Source: Chrysomallon squamiferum (taxonomy: Eukaryota; Mollusca; Gastropoda; Neomphalida; Peltospiridae). Taken from it: a stretch of DNA of 64,000 bases. Under the pieces are notes generated by a model. It saw nothing but the letters and a program-made list of their open reading frames with translations. It searched no databases and had not been told where the DNA came from. Numbering within the stretch: position 1 is the first letter of the stretch; each line of letters starts with the position of its first letter. Made by a program: the position numbers and the translations under genes. The stretch spans positions 2,979,412-3,043,411 of the forward strand of contig CM022679.1 of assembly GCA_012295275.1 (NCBI GenBank), read 5' to 3'. Of this stretch, positions 1 through 15,000 are shown one piece after another.

Positions 1-2
1 CA

Positions 3-3000
3 GCCAAAAGAGGAGTTTGCTGGATTGGGCAAACCTACCAAGACCAATTTGTTTACCAGTACTTACAGAAAGTAAGTCTGTATTTTGTTATGTCATGGAA
101 TGTTTTTTTTTGTTTTTTTTTAATAAGTAGAGATTTAATTTCTCATTCTTTTCATAAACATCTGTGTTTTTTTCTTTGTTTATTGAAGTATACTGTTGCA
201 TACTGTTGAATTGTACACTTCCAAGATATAACTGTATATAACATAATGAGTTAATAATGATTGGAGATTTTATAAAAAATACACAACTGAATTAACTGTA
301 GGGGAAGGTATCAGCTATTGGAGATTTTATAAATAATGAGTGAATTGTAGGGGGAAATATCTGCTATTGAAGATTTTATAAAAAATACACAACTGAATGA
401 TTTAATTGTAGGGGAAGATATCTGCTGCAGTTCTCAACAACACAGCACAGATTTCAGATGCGAATGAGAAACAGACCAAGCTTACCTGATACTCGCAGAG
501 GTATGACTGATTACTCTGTTTAATGAACTACCTGTGCTAGTTAGTAAAAATAAACAACCTTTACTGACAGAATGTGTGATATTTTTACGAAATAAAAACA
601 AATAATGAACATCTGTTGTTTTAAATAATTAGGATACTTGTCTTTTGTGTTTAGTTTCAGAAAATGAGGACAGTTGATTACTTTGATTTAGTTGACTATA
701 ATTAAGTTTCACACTGTTATATGAAATTATATAGTAATATTAATTGAGTAGATTAGTTTGAAATAATAAAACAAATATGTTATATTTATTTTATTTGTTT
801 AGATAATGAAAGAAGCAGGATGAATGTTTTGATTTCAGATGATGAAACAAGGTGTATGTTTTAGTTTCTGATAAAGATACAAGTCTGATATTTATTTTTG
901 TTTCAGATGAGATCAATTGGCTATGTTTTAGTTTGAGATAATTATAAAAATTTGTGTATTTTAGTTTCAGAAAATGAAGATGTAGATTCTAATGAAGACA
1001 AGAAGAAATCTGTGAGCTCCAGTGAGAAGCAGGAAAAGAGAAATCTACAGGTACAGAGAAAATCTGGTTCACTGATTGAAAATTGATTCCTTAAATGCTA
1101 GTAGAACATAGGACATATTTTTAATAAAACTGACATCAGCAGTGAATGAAAGTTGTTATCATTGATTGAATTGGTCGTTTATCAAACAGAAATGTAAATA
1201 TTTGTGTACTGACACAGAAATATAATATGATACCCCAGTGTTTGAAAATTTCACTTCTAAGACATATTACAACAAATTTCAACAGTTTTTAGCTACTGAT
1301 GTACGATATTTTTTTAGTTGTTCAATTCAAAAGGCAAATTATCAAATCATAAAATATACAACAACATTTGAAAACTTCAGTTCTCAGTATTTACAAAGTA
1401 TTGAACCAAATTTCAAGTTTTTTCTAGCTAATGTAAGATTTTTTTTTTTGGAATTAAAAAAACAAATGGCTGCCATAAAATATCTCCATAATATTTATTG
1501 CAGAATACTTTTCATTATTATTGCTATTAATGACTATCACATTCACACAAAGTTTATTGAGTGGATATTTGATTCTAAAACATGTAACTGATCCATAGCA
1601 AACAAGATCTCAGTATTATTAAAATATAAAATTGTCAACTCATGTGATTTGAAACATTACTCTTTATGTTCATTCATTCATCTAGTTATTACATCTTTTA
1701 AAAAACAAATTTTAAAATTTTATTTTTAAAGCCATCTTCCAGTGAGGCAGACAGTGAACCCCCACACAAGTGTGGCAGGTACGTTGGTCTCTTTTATCAG
1801 GTTCTCACAGTTGTAGAGGGTAGTTTTATTGACAGTTGTTCATGTGATTCAGCCATTAAAAATTAACAATATTACTAATTAAGTCAATAGATTTTTATTT
1901 AATAACATGATAATAGCATCATTTCCAACATTCTCATTTGCTTGTTCTCTCTATAAATTTGCATTTTGTATGATATTTAATAAAAACAAATTAAAAAAAT
2001 AATTTTAAAAAAAACCCGTATGTAACATTGAGAAAGCATCTTCAGTGTGCTGTATTTATATTTTAAATTTAAAAAAAACAACTAATAGTAATAATAGCAT
2101 GGAATTACCATAAATACTAATGCCAAATAAGTATAGCTTAACAATATTTCATATATTTCAGATCATTGGGGTTTTGACTAATCATTTTAACTATTTCTAT
2201 TTAAAAAGTAGATGGTAACTTTTACTATTAATAAAACATAACAATAATATGTCATGAAAGATGAATAGGGTCTTCTGCTTTTTCCTTTTTGTCACTTTGT
2301 TTCTGGTATAGAAATTTAAAAAAAACTAGCAACAAACACTTTTAAACAATAACTTCATAAACTGAGAATCCTCAATCTGTCAGGAATATAATAAATTGAC
2401 TTCACAGTAAAAATAACAGGAACCTCCATGTAATCATATAATCGTTTTATATTATTTGGATACTTTATTATTAGCAAAGTTTTGTTTGCAAAAACAAACC
2501 AATCAGTTACTAGAATAAACAAATACACATTTATTCTGTTCGTTCATACAACCAAAAGAATACTTTTATAAAACAATTTCTTGGTCGTATTCCACCTATA
2601 TAAAAAGACTATTTTGTTCCCAGCACAAACAGACGTATTTTATCTCTAACTACTGCAGTGAGACTAGAACCTGCTTTTGTTAACCTGCATGATGTGTGAT
2701 TATGCATGAATCTTTATAGTCCTCCTCCATATCGACCAACTCTTAGTGTTAGCATGGACAACCTTCTCGACTCTGAGAAATCTCTAAGACAGAAACACTG
2801 GCCCTCTGAACAGTCAGCATCATGTTTTGACATCCGCCCTGATTGGTCAGTGCATGATAGAGAGTTTTCCGGTTTGTATAAAACAATTTAATTTTAAAAT
2901 TTCTTTCTGAAAATAATTTCAGCTTGTAATATAAGATTTTGTATACAGTTGATTTTTTTTTTTTTTTTAATTTAATGGCATTTTCAAGACTAACAAATAA

Positions 3001-6000
3001 TGAAGAATTTATTCTGTTAGATTTCAGTTAATTTGTGTTAACTGATCTTTATATTAAAATGTTAAAAATACTTCTAATAAATAATATATAATGTACTGAA
3101 ATTATTCATGCATACATACATTCTTTTGTGTGTGAGTGTGAAAGACTAGATACACTCACTCATATGTATATATACATACAATTAAGCATGTTTAACATAC
3201 AAAAACATACAAACTTCAAAATTAACAAATCATATTTAGCATGATTTATATATTTTAATATATTTTTTTTAATTTGCATTTTTGATATATAAACTGTAAC
3301 TGGATTAATACTAACAAAATTAAGCACTAATAAATATAATTATATATTCTTGAAATTTAGAGAGTTTTCATGAAAGTAGTCTCAAAACAGAACAGTACTA
3401 TATTTTATTAGTATCTCTACAGTAGTAACTGTCTTTTCGAAAACTTGAGAAAATTCTTTCAAAAATAGTGCAGAGTACAGTTTCTGTTTTATTACTGGTA
3501 TGAACGTCTTATCTTTTTGTGCACACACTGTGAATTCATGGTTCCTATATTGTTCTGTTCTGGTTAGTCACTTTTAAAAGACTGTCTGCTACTGATTACT
3601 AAAAAAGATATTGTGTTATGGATAATATTAGATAAAATACATAAGTTTTATTTCAATGTTATTTTATTTCAGATACACTTGGCGTCAACGGGGACCAGAC
3701 ATTGTCACCTCACATCAATAACGCTTTACATTATGGTATGAAATCAATTACATTTAATACTAGAATTGTTCTCTTTCTTATTTTATTGACCATATTAGTG
3801 TGATAAAATATCTCATGTAGCTCTGATCTTGAACTGCAGATCTTTCTGTGTGATCTGTTAAATTTAATTTGTTTTTCAGTTTTTTTGTAAAATTTATGCT
3901 AAATTCAGTATTTAAAGTTGTTTTTCGATTTAATATTTTTGAATGAGAGAGTGTGTGTGTGTGTGAATTCTATTCTACAATAATTTATTATTTAAAAAAA
4001 AAAAAAAATTTCAGAACCATCTCAGCAGAATGACCAGAGCAGTCTTTCTCTAGAGTCATCTCCCTTTACATCACGCCAGATCGTGGAGGTCACTCTGCAG
4101 AAAGACCCCGTGCATGGAATAGGTCTTACCATAGTTGGCGGTGAGACAACCAGCAAACTAGATCTGGGAATCTTCATCAAAACACTGACTCCTGGAGGTC
4201 CTGCCGACGTCGATGGAAGAATCAAACCAGGTGATCGACTGCTGGCGATAAATGGCCGTAGTCTGGAAGGCATTCAGCACAACGAGGCAGTCCAGTACAT
4301 ACGAGATTCCCCATCAACCATCACTTTGTTAGTTTCACAAATCAGAATTCCTAGCTCTCTCAGACGCCATTCTTTTCATTCTTTCTCTTCTGCTGAGATT
4401 GGAGACAGATCATTTCATCTTGTACAAAATTTCACCAACATTCCTTCAGACTCTCAGGTAGTTGCTTTGTCAAAGGACAGGCACGATCCTGTAGATTGTA
4501 CTCGTAGTTTAGATGTTGATAGAAGTGTGTTTCCACTGACTGATGAGATGTTTGATTATGAAAGATCAGACACAAGAAACGGACATCCTGACGAACAAGA
4601 AAATGAAGAACTGGAACTTGTTGGGGGTACATTTTATGAAATATTTGTTTAATGACACTTAAATTTTGTTTGTTAATGATTATTAACTCAGATGTTTATT
4701 ACTTTGAGGTTGTAATGCAGAGAATTAAACTGTTTAATAACAAAAGCTTTTCTACATTGTTTCTGCCAGTCCCTGGAAATACTACAACAGTAAGATACTG
4801 CTACATTATAATTTCATTTTTATTTTCTCTTTATTGTATGATTATTATTATTATTATTATTATTACACTTAGTAAGAGTTTTATTTAGATGAACTTAGAA
4901 CTGAAAAAGAATATTTTTTAGGAATAATATAATCTGATAATTAGTTGTAACTGTATTAAATTAGTTGTGATAACTGATTGAATTTCTTTGATTTGAAAGA
5001 TTATACGTTATATTAACACGCAGTCACTAACTGGTTTGTTACTGTATGAAATAAACTTACAGACTTGGCAGATCTGGAACTTGACAGCGGTTCATCCTCA
5101 GACTCTGATTTTGACACTGCGCTTCAGAATGCAATAGAAGGAAAAAGAAGAGTTAAAACTAAAAACAGGTGTGATTCAGTAATTGCTCAGTTTTTAGTGG
5201 AATACTCTGTGTTTGGCAATAACTAAATTTTGATATTTTTATAATATAAATTATTTGTTATATTTTTATAATTTAAATTGTCTTAATTATCATATTTTTT
5301 ATAATTTAAATTTAGGACCCGTATAACACTGTTATACTGAGGCATATTTTCTTCATGATTGTATGACACGTGGAACTCATCCCAAACACAACTGTCTTAG
5401 TTTATCAAATAGTAGCAAATATCTTTTATTATCATTTTCCTCTGTACAAAAATCTTCAAAAAACATCTAAGGCTGTAATAACTAAATCTTAATTAGTAAT
5501 GAAATATAACAACAAAATACCACAGTTACAAATTACTGGGCATCATAATTTTTCTGTTGTAGTGATACTGTGACTTACTTAGCAGACTGATTTAGTATAG
5601 TGAGACAACTTACAGATAACAGTCTGATATCTGATAGCACATTCAATTGAAAGAATTACATGTTTTATGACTGTTACTTTATTGTCACAGTTTGTTAATA
5701 AAATTTGTCATTCAAATCAAACAGAATGATATCTGTTACAAAGAAATTATTATTATTATTATTATTTGGTGCTGCTGTTTTAAATTTTACACCTCCCAGA
5801 AGAACTATATTTCTAATTACAAGTGTTTTTATTTTCAGGTCGCCTAGTCCATTGATGGAGCCGCCAGTCAGTTCAGAGTTGTTAGAAGTTACACTGGAGA
5901 AACATAATGATGATTTAGGATTTACAATAGAAGTAAATTTTCTTTCACTGTTATCTAATCAATTTGTCTTTAGACTTGGAGATAATATTGTTTTTAAGTT

Positions 6001-9000
6001 TAATCTATAAATGTTTAGAAAAGAGAAATTAGTAAACTAGCAGAGTTAGTTTTGTGACAGAATACTTAAATGAGGAAAAAAACAATTCTAGGATCAAATT
6101 CCAATTCCCATTCAAACCATTGCCCCAAATTCTATAAAGCTTAAAAATCTCCATTTTTAATGAGCCTGTTTGTTTAAGAAGACTTGCTGTTATCATACAT
6201 AATACAGTCTTTTCAGATAATTAAGTGGAATTCTTATGTGATACTTCTATTTAACATTTTTTTTTTTTATATATACCAATTTCCAGGAAAATGGAGGTGA
6301 TATTTATGTGAAATCTGTGGAGAAAGATGAATCTCTAATCCAGCCTGGTAGGATTTTTATCTGTTGTTATTTTAACTACACTAAAACCACAAGTTCATAA
6401 TGTACCTGAAATAGATTGAATAAATAGCCTAATAACGGAGTTGTTATGTTTTTTTTTTATCATACTGATTGCTTTAGTTTTTGTTCTGAGATTAGTAGTA
6501 GGGCTGTTTTAAGGTATTCACTCATAGGCAGTTGCCCAGAGGCCAGACTGGTCTGGGTTCATACAATCCATATGTGCTATGGCTTGGTGTCAATAAATAT
6601 TATACGGTTATGTTTGAAGGCCCTCAGATATCAGAGTTTTTGTTTTAATAAACTTGATTTGAACTATTATATTTTGACTAATTAATTTTAATGATATATT
6701 TTAAATTTACGAAATCATGAAAACATTAAAACTGAAAATGATCAAGAATGTTTAAATAAATAATGTAACATGAGGTGTAACTGTGCACATTTTTGTTTTA
6801 TGAGTTAACCGTTCATCCTCAGTGTCTTAATTTCTCGATGCAATACACATCATCGATGTAAATTCTCTTTTAATATAATTTAACTCTCTTCTCATTTTAT
6901 AAATAAAGAAATATGTAAATAAATATCTTTAAAATTTTCTTCTGTGCAGGTGACAGAATAGTTGCCGTTGGAAACGTGTTGTTTGAAAACATCCGACTGT
7001 CTGAAGCAATGTCCGTCCTAGACAATTCTCCTCCTACATACATCCTGATGATTCACCGCGACGCAAACGACGTTGACGTAGATCCTGGAGTTTTAGTCAA
7101 AGCAAGTCCATGTAAAGCACAGCCAGGTGCCAGTAAACCAGATCTTTGTGAACCTGGTCCAGTGGTAGAGGAATCATCAGAGAAAAATCTAAATTCTGAT
7201 CTGTATGGTTTTGTCACTAAAGGTAAAGGAAACATTTTCTTTTGTTTTTAAAGACACTGATTACATTAGTTTTAGTGTTTGGGATTTTCTAGCATACATT
7301 TTTGTATAATTTATTATTATAGCATCATGAGACTTGAATACGGGCATATATTGAACTTCCATTCTGAAATAGTAAATCAGTTGGTAACAAGCTGTTTACA
7401 TTGTACACTATTTATTTTAAACTTTTCAGACAAGATATATGAAGTAGAACTGATAAAGAACAGCAGTGGGTTGGGGTTCAGTATTCAGGGAGGAGCTGGT
7501 TCAAACCCTGCTGACCCCATACTGGACATTCCAAGAATCAAAAGAATATTCTTTGTGGGTCCTGCTGCTCAGAGTGGCAAGATGAGAGTTGGAGATGTCA
7601 TACTGACCGTTGATGGTCAAGCTGTCCAAGATCTGCCTTTTTCTGTGAGTTTGTTTAGTGAATTATTGTGTTGATCACTTTCAGAAATAAAAATGTTTAG
7701 TTAAATCATTTTAGAAATAAAACCCTTTGGTTTGATTATTAATTAAAATAATTTTTATATAGTCTTAAATAATTCTTAAGAAATGGCAAGTTTAACTGCC
7801 AAAACTTTAATTATTTTATTAATGTTGACATGAAAATATTAATTTACATGTCATCTTCAACTGTTCTTACATCTAAAATTTAATCATCATTTGCTTAAGA
7901 AAGTTGTTAAATACTCATTTATACATCTTTTTTATTTGTAATTTATAACATTCACTGTTTCACTTACTAATTCATTCATTTAAACATATGCTGGGTTTTT
8001 TCAGAGTTTATTACAGAAACTTAGATCAACCCCATCTCCAGTCAGATTAATGATGTGTCGACCAAACCATGATGATCTTCCCTCCATTGATTTCACAGTA
8101 TGCTGAAACTTTCAATAAATTGATTCAGTTATTCATTATTGTGGTTATTGTCAAAGGTTTATGTCTAGTATTTACAAAATAACTATAATATTATATATGA
8201 GATGTAAAATTTCTTTGGTATCACTTGAAAGTATGTGAAATGCATTCAGACTGTTTTTCATACCAATTACCAGTTTTAAATGTTTTTTAATTTTTTAATT
8301 TTTTTTTTATATTAATTTTTATTATTATTGTTTTTTTTCCAGGGAAGTGAAACCTCACTTGACTCTCTGCTGCAAAGTCCAGGACACAACAACTTTTTAT
8401 CCGCAGTGGCCCAAAATGACTCGTATTCCTCTTTCTCTGACACTGACAGCGTCTCCCCTAATTCCACCCTGACCACGCCTCAGGACACAACCCAGCTGTC
8501 CATACCAGCATCCACCCCTCGGAGGGAAGAAGAAGAAGCTAAGAATTCTAAAACGGCGGAGGTTTTGAACTCTGCAAGAACAGAACTTGAAAAACTTAAC
8601 CATGTCCCTGCTGTAGAAGATGGACGTCCTTCAGCAGTAACAGATTCAAACCATCCTGCAGTCAACTCTGTGACACAGTGTGGTGTAGAGACAGACAATG
8701 AGAGAAAGGGACAAGATGATGAAGGTGTTGATCATGATGTTAGAAGTGGAAGTGAAGTAAATACTGAGCTTAAGAATAACGCTGAAGCTGAGAACGAAAC
8801 AGAGGACCGAAAGTTCACAGAAGTCAGTAATGTCACCAAGGTCAGTGGCATTAAGGATTCAGGGGTCAAGGATGCAGAGGTCAAAAGAGAAAGGAATAGT
8901 AAGAATTTTGGTCAGAGGTCATTAATTCGACAGGGACATCTGGACATGGAAGATGGATTTTCAGAAGAATCTGATGACAAGATGAAAGCTATTTCCAGTG

Positions 9001-12000
9001 CTGAAATTGTTTCTGATGGACTGAAAGAAAAACCATTGAGTCAAACATGTTTAAATGAAAGTGATTCAGAAACTGAAGAATATAAGGTAAAAAAAAAATA
9101 GTGTAAAAGAAATCATAATTTTTTAATTTTTTGTTTATATTTTAACAAAACGCTGTTATGATCACTTATGACTTTTTGAATAACTTTGAAATATAATAAT
9201 TGTTGTTTAGTTCTTGTATTTATCTGTTTATATTTCTATCCTAAACTTGTGTAGAGTTGTCTGAACAATACTGAAATTAATTCTGTAATATTAAAGAAAA
9301 CAGTGTCATACATTTTTACAATCTGTGAACTTTTTCAATGATATTGATCAATATTTCAATCATACATTAGTCTCTCTTTTTTTACACCCAATAACTGATT
9401 AGGTTTTTTTCATCTTGATTTGCTGTATGATGTTACTTTGTTAATACAGTTAACCTTACCTTCGTGCCAAGTAATTCATTAGAAATTGATCTTGGATTGT
9501 TATTAAATTTTAATTTACTCGCACTGTTACTGTTTACGGGAGTTAGAAGTAATTTACTCACATCATTACTGTTTACAGGAGTTATTTACTGACACTGTTA
9601 CTGTTTACAGGAGTTATTTACTCCCACTGTTACTGTTTACTCGAGCTATTTACTCACACTGTTACTGTTTACAGGAGTTGGAAGTAACACTGTGTAAATC
9701 GGAGACTGGAGGTCTTGGTTTCACAGTAGCAGGAAGTGTGCACACATCTGGGGGCTGCTACATCAAGGCTATAGTGTTAGAGCCAGCACTTTCTGACGGT
9801 CGTCTCAGACCTGGAGACAAACTCATCAGGGTATGAACCATTACAGCTTTTGTAGTTGTTGTTGGTAATATTGTTTTTATCATTACTGTTGTTGATGTTA
9901 TTATCATTATTGTTAATATTATTGTTGATGTTGTTGTTACTGTTATCTTTATTATCATCATCATCTCATTTGGGTGTTGAAATTCAGTAGTAACAAACAC
10001 ATTGGATATTTTAAATTTTGAAGGTGAAATTTTTGCAGTAGAAAAACCTAATATGAGTTAGCACAATGATTTTCAGGTGAACGGTCAAGATGTGACCAAC
10101 ATGAATCATTTCGAAGCTGTAACGTGCCTGCGACGGGCTCCCTCTGAAGTGACCATTCGAGTCCAGCGAGGCTCTGGTCAGAAAATCTCCCCACAAAATA
10201 GTCTGACCAATGGTCACCAGAGAAGAAGAGGCAGTGCTGATTCGAATACACAGCAGAATAGTGTAAGTTGTTTGTTTTGATGTGTGTGTGTCTGTGTGTG
10301 TGACACAAATATGACACAAGCATTAGCAAGAAATTGATATCAAATTTATTTATCTGTCTAAGTATCATTTAATTCATTATACTGAAGACTATCAAAATTA
10401 TGAAAAATGCATACACGAGTTACTTACATAAATTTAAGCAGTGTTGTAAAATATTTATCTTTCACTTTCAGGTTGCTGTGACAGCAGATTTAGGTCAGAC
10501 ACCCACACATGAGTTGCACTCAGAGAGTGTGTCATGCAGCCCCAGGAAATCAGTGGTCGCAGTCAAAGACAGAATCAAATCTTTTGAGAAATCTCGCACC
10601 CTCATCCAGCCTCGTCAGTACAGACAGACGTCTCCAGACAGTCAGCACGAAATGTCTGATGAGGAGAGGGACTCTTCAGAGGAAAAATTAACAGAAACTC
10701 CAGAGGTAATACTGTTCTGTTTGTGAGAAGGTTTAAAGTTAACATACAAGACAGGTAGTACTGTTCTGTTTGTGAGAAGGTTGAAAGTTAACATACAAGA
10801 CAGGTAGTACTGTTCTGTTTTAATGTTACATTTGTAAGAATGTTCTGTTTGTGAGAAGGTTGAAAAACATACAAAACAGGTATTACTGTTCTGTTTTGTT
10901 TGAAAGACTCATGAGAAGTTAATCAAGACATTAATTTTGTCTGTAGAAGGTTGAAATTAAAGACTTAGTTCTGTTTTAGAAAGTTAACATACAAGTGGAA
11001 TAGGAAAAACATACAAACATACTTTTGAGACATCACTGTTTGTCTGTGAGTTAAAAAGAGAGATGGGGAAAAGATACTTTAAAGGTATCTGATGGTGACA
11101 GAACTGGTGAGCTAGTGAAAGAAAAAAACAGCAAGACACACCCACATCACAAAAGTGTTATTTCAACATCCAAGTAAATTTTGATCTACTTCATGTTTAA
11201 TATTTCATTGTATTGAAACTGTGATAATTTTTGTGTACAGTGCAGTGTGATTGAAATAGAGCTACAGAAAGCTGAGTCGGGTAGTTTGGGATTTAGTCTG
11301 ATTACTGCAGAGAACAATGGACAGAGAGGTGTGTTTGTTAAAACTATCAGACATGGAGGTGCGGCAGATGTTGATGGCAGGCTGAAAGTTGGAGATCAGC
11401 TTCTTCAGGTAAGTGTACAGTAACTGATATTTAGAAAGTTAGCCAGCAGAAAACCTCCTGTATAAAAGTGTAAAGATTATAAAAAATAAAACAGAAACAT
11501 GAAAATGATGATCTTTTTAAACTCTACTGTTTTCTTGTTATATTTGGTTTTTAAAATTGGACAACCACAAAACTAACAAAAAAAAACCCCAAAAAAAAAG
11601 AATATTATTAGAAAATATGCCCAATATATCTAAACTATCTCTTCATATTATGATTATCTAGAATTACTAATATATTAAATCTAAATATTATGAATAGTTT
11701 CAGAAGTCTATCTTGTCTGTGATAAAATTTAAAGCACTTAGGCAGGATTATGCATTGTATCATGCACTATATTTTAAATGGAAATATTTTATTTAGCCAC
11801 TTTCATATCAGTTTTTGCACTGCTGTGTCTACTGTTTTGAATTAAACTGAGAACAGATTTATTAACTGAAACTAGACACTATATGAAACTTAATAGAGGA
11901 TGTAATTTTATACTGAAATATTATTAATCATAAATTCATTTCCAAAGTCTAAATATGACCAGCATGAACATCTGTTACATACACATATAATTATTACACT

Positions 12001-15000
12001 GTGATAGGCAGTGTTTTATCTGAAATCTTTGGGAGTGTGTTTTGTAATTATTGATCAATAATATTTCACAGTAAAATCTAATAACATGTTCTGTCAGAAA
12101 ATTTAGAGTGATGCATACAAATGATTCTCAAAAAAAGAATAATTTTGTAGGTTGTATTTGTGGTTTATTCTGAAGTGCACGTGAAGGATTGTTAAGTGGT
12201 GGCTTCTAAGTTGTTATTTAATAAATTAAAGTCTTAGTTTTTCTCACTGTGTTTATTTACAAAGGTGAATGGTCAGACTACAGAGGGACTGAGTCACACT
12301 AAAGCTATAACAATACTGAAACAGTCACCAGACAGAGTCACTATCACAGTGTCCAGGTGATACATACTTAAACCTTACTCCTTTTTATAACAATTCTGAG
12401 AGTCTAGATTTTCATCCAGAGTAATTTGTCTACTATCTTCCAGTTTACACATAACTGAATTCACTATTAATGTCATTAAATCTGCATTTGTTGACAAATC
12501 ATCTGTTATTACTAATTTTTAACAATTTTCATCATTTTGGCCCATATAACAGATCTGTTCAGACAGTCTTAATTTTATAATTTAAATTTAAAAACATTAA
12601 TTACTCAATTCATTATCCGTAAACATGAAGACAGATGAAACATTCTAGATGAAAATCTTGAAACTCAAAATTCGTAGAAATAATACAGTTTAACAAGTCC
12701 ATAGTCAATCTATTCTACATAAAAATCTTAACTCAACTTCCATAAATCAGTTTACTTAAAAAAATGGTTATGTCATTTTGAGACATCACACAACAAACTT
12801 AAGTTTTGTATATTCTTAATATCTGAGCATCTGAAAATGTAAATAGAAAATAGCTTTACAGACAAGTAATGTTTTTGTTTATCTTATATATATTAGCTAT
12901 TATTCTTCAGTTGGATTATCACTGTTAATATTTCATTAATTTTGTTATGATAAAACAAATATAAAACTTTTAAATTTAATAATTTTAATGTTCAATTCCC
13001 TTGAAGAATTCTCCACTCATATCTAAAGTAATTATTTAGTAAAATAAGCATTATAAGTATTATAAATGACAAAATCGGTTTTTGATTTTTGATTTATTTT
13101 TGATTTTATTATTACAAACATTTCATAATGTTTATTTCACAGAGCACCATTTGAGTTAAACTTTGTGTCAGATGATTCACACAGTGTTGATTCTCAACTG
13201 TCGTCTAGTCATGATTCACACAATGTTGATTCACAACCATTGTCTAGTCACAGAAGTGTTCACAACAGTACTGAGGTCGTGTTACCACAGCCCAAGAAAA
13301 CCATTGACACAAAAACCAAGTCACACGTAGCTGCTGATGCAGATGCATCTGATGAAGACATAGACTCCATAGCTGATGATGCAGAGAGCTACCTGAAAGA
13401 CAGCCAGGCATGTCTGGACAGTTCACTTGTCATACCTGCTGATGTCTCATTGGATAAAAGTGCTCAGAGTGAGAACAGTGAAGACAAAAATGATATCTCA
13501 GATTATGTGTCACCACGGAAACTGCCTGTACGAAAGCCCCAGCCAATCACAGCTGACTGGCTGAGTTCCCTCCCTTTGTTGTCCATGTCAGAAGAGGATG
13601 AAGATGAAATTCTGGAACAGCTGCAGAAGCTGGCAGTCAAAGTGGAGAGTGGAGAGGCTTTTGAAGAGTTCATGGTAAGCAGGGGTTAAAGTGGGTGCAG
13701 TTGGGTTGGGTTGCGTGGGGTGTAGTTAAGTGGGATGAGTTGTGAAAAGGTTTGGAAATGAAGGTTGAAGATTCCTCATCCAAGCATTTCAACCTGTATC
13801 ACAACGTGCATATTTAAATTAATTAATGCTTATATTTTTAATATATTGCATGCTGTTAATATTTATTTTTATCATTCAGACATCATATACCAGATGTTTT
13901 AAAAATGATTAAACATTGATTAGTACTAAACATAATTATCCTCATTAAATATATACAAACTGCTGGTATATTAAAAGTAAGAGAAAAACACTATTGGAGT
14001 TGATAAATGGAGACATACAGAACAAGTTTAAGATACGTAGAATGAAAGAGAGATACGTGAAGAAAGGAGAGAATGAGAGTTACAGAGAGACTCATAACAA
14101 AACTGAAACACTATCCTTTTAAAATAATGTTAATTAAAATGTCTAATTTCTTTAAACTGTTTATAAAAATAGTATTTGCTAATTCCAAGTAATACTGAAT
14201 TATCTTCTGTTATGCTAAAGCTTGCCAAAAACCTTTTCAGTGTTTTTAATTTCATTAATTTAAATTCTTTCAGAATCTTCGTCAAATCAAAATGGAAGAC
14301 AACAGTGAAGTTGCTAAGCTGCCAGACAACAAACCTAAAAACAGATACAGAAATGTGCTTCCTTGTGAGTCTTTATTTCTGATACTGTTCTTTACACTTG
14401 TTATTTTAATCTGTTGTTAATTGTTTGACATACACTTGAGGAGTCTCTGTTATTTGCTCAGGATAGTGTTTGAATGTTAGTATGTTAGAGAAGAGAGAGG
14501 CTGGATTGTCTTCATCTTTCTTCTTAATGTTTTAAAGCAGTCAGTACCAAGTTACGTTCCAGACACCTGTCAGTCTTCATTCCAGTGTTTTAATCAGTCT
14601 TTAATAGTGAACAGCTAAAAAGGTACAGTGGTAAATTCGGATATCTCTGTTGATAAAATTAACTAAACTACAACATTATAAAATAATAATAAATAAAATA
14701 AAAAAACAAACCTAACAAAATTTACATTATTCCATTTCATTTTTAATTCCAGATGACTTCAACCGAGTCTGTCTCTCACCAGACAGTGGATATATAAACG
14801 CTAGTCACATCAAGGTCAAGGTTGGGGAAGATGTGCTCTACTACATCGCCTGCCAGGGACCTCTACAGTCAACAGCCGATGATTTCTGGAAAATGATCTG
14901 GCAGCAGCAGGCCACTGTCATAGCGATGGTGTCGTTAGACATGGAAGCCAACAAAGTGAAATGTCATCGATACTGGTCAGACTGTACAGACATTGCTCTT

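Noticed and set aside
1238-1591. 117-codon open frame in an early phosphatase intron
   Set aside because: AT-rich composition with no domain. The flanking exons 971-1050 and 1732-1778 join in phase without it.
2706-2891. ATG-initiated small protein at 2706
   Set aside because: This is exon 2720-2871 of the phosphatase gene read with flanking intron. The acceptor at 2718-2719 and phases on both sides fit the larger gene.
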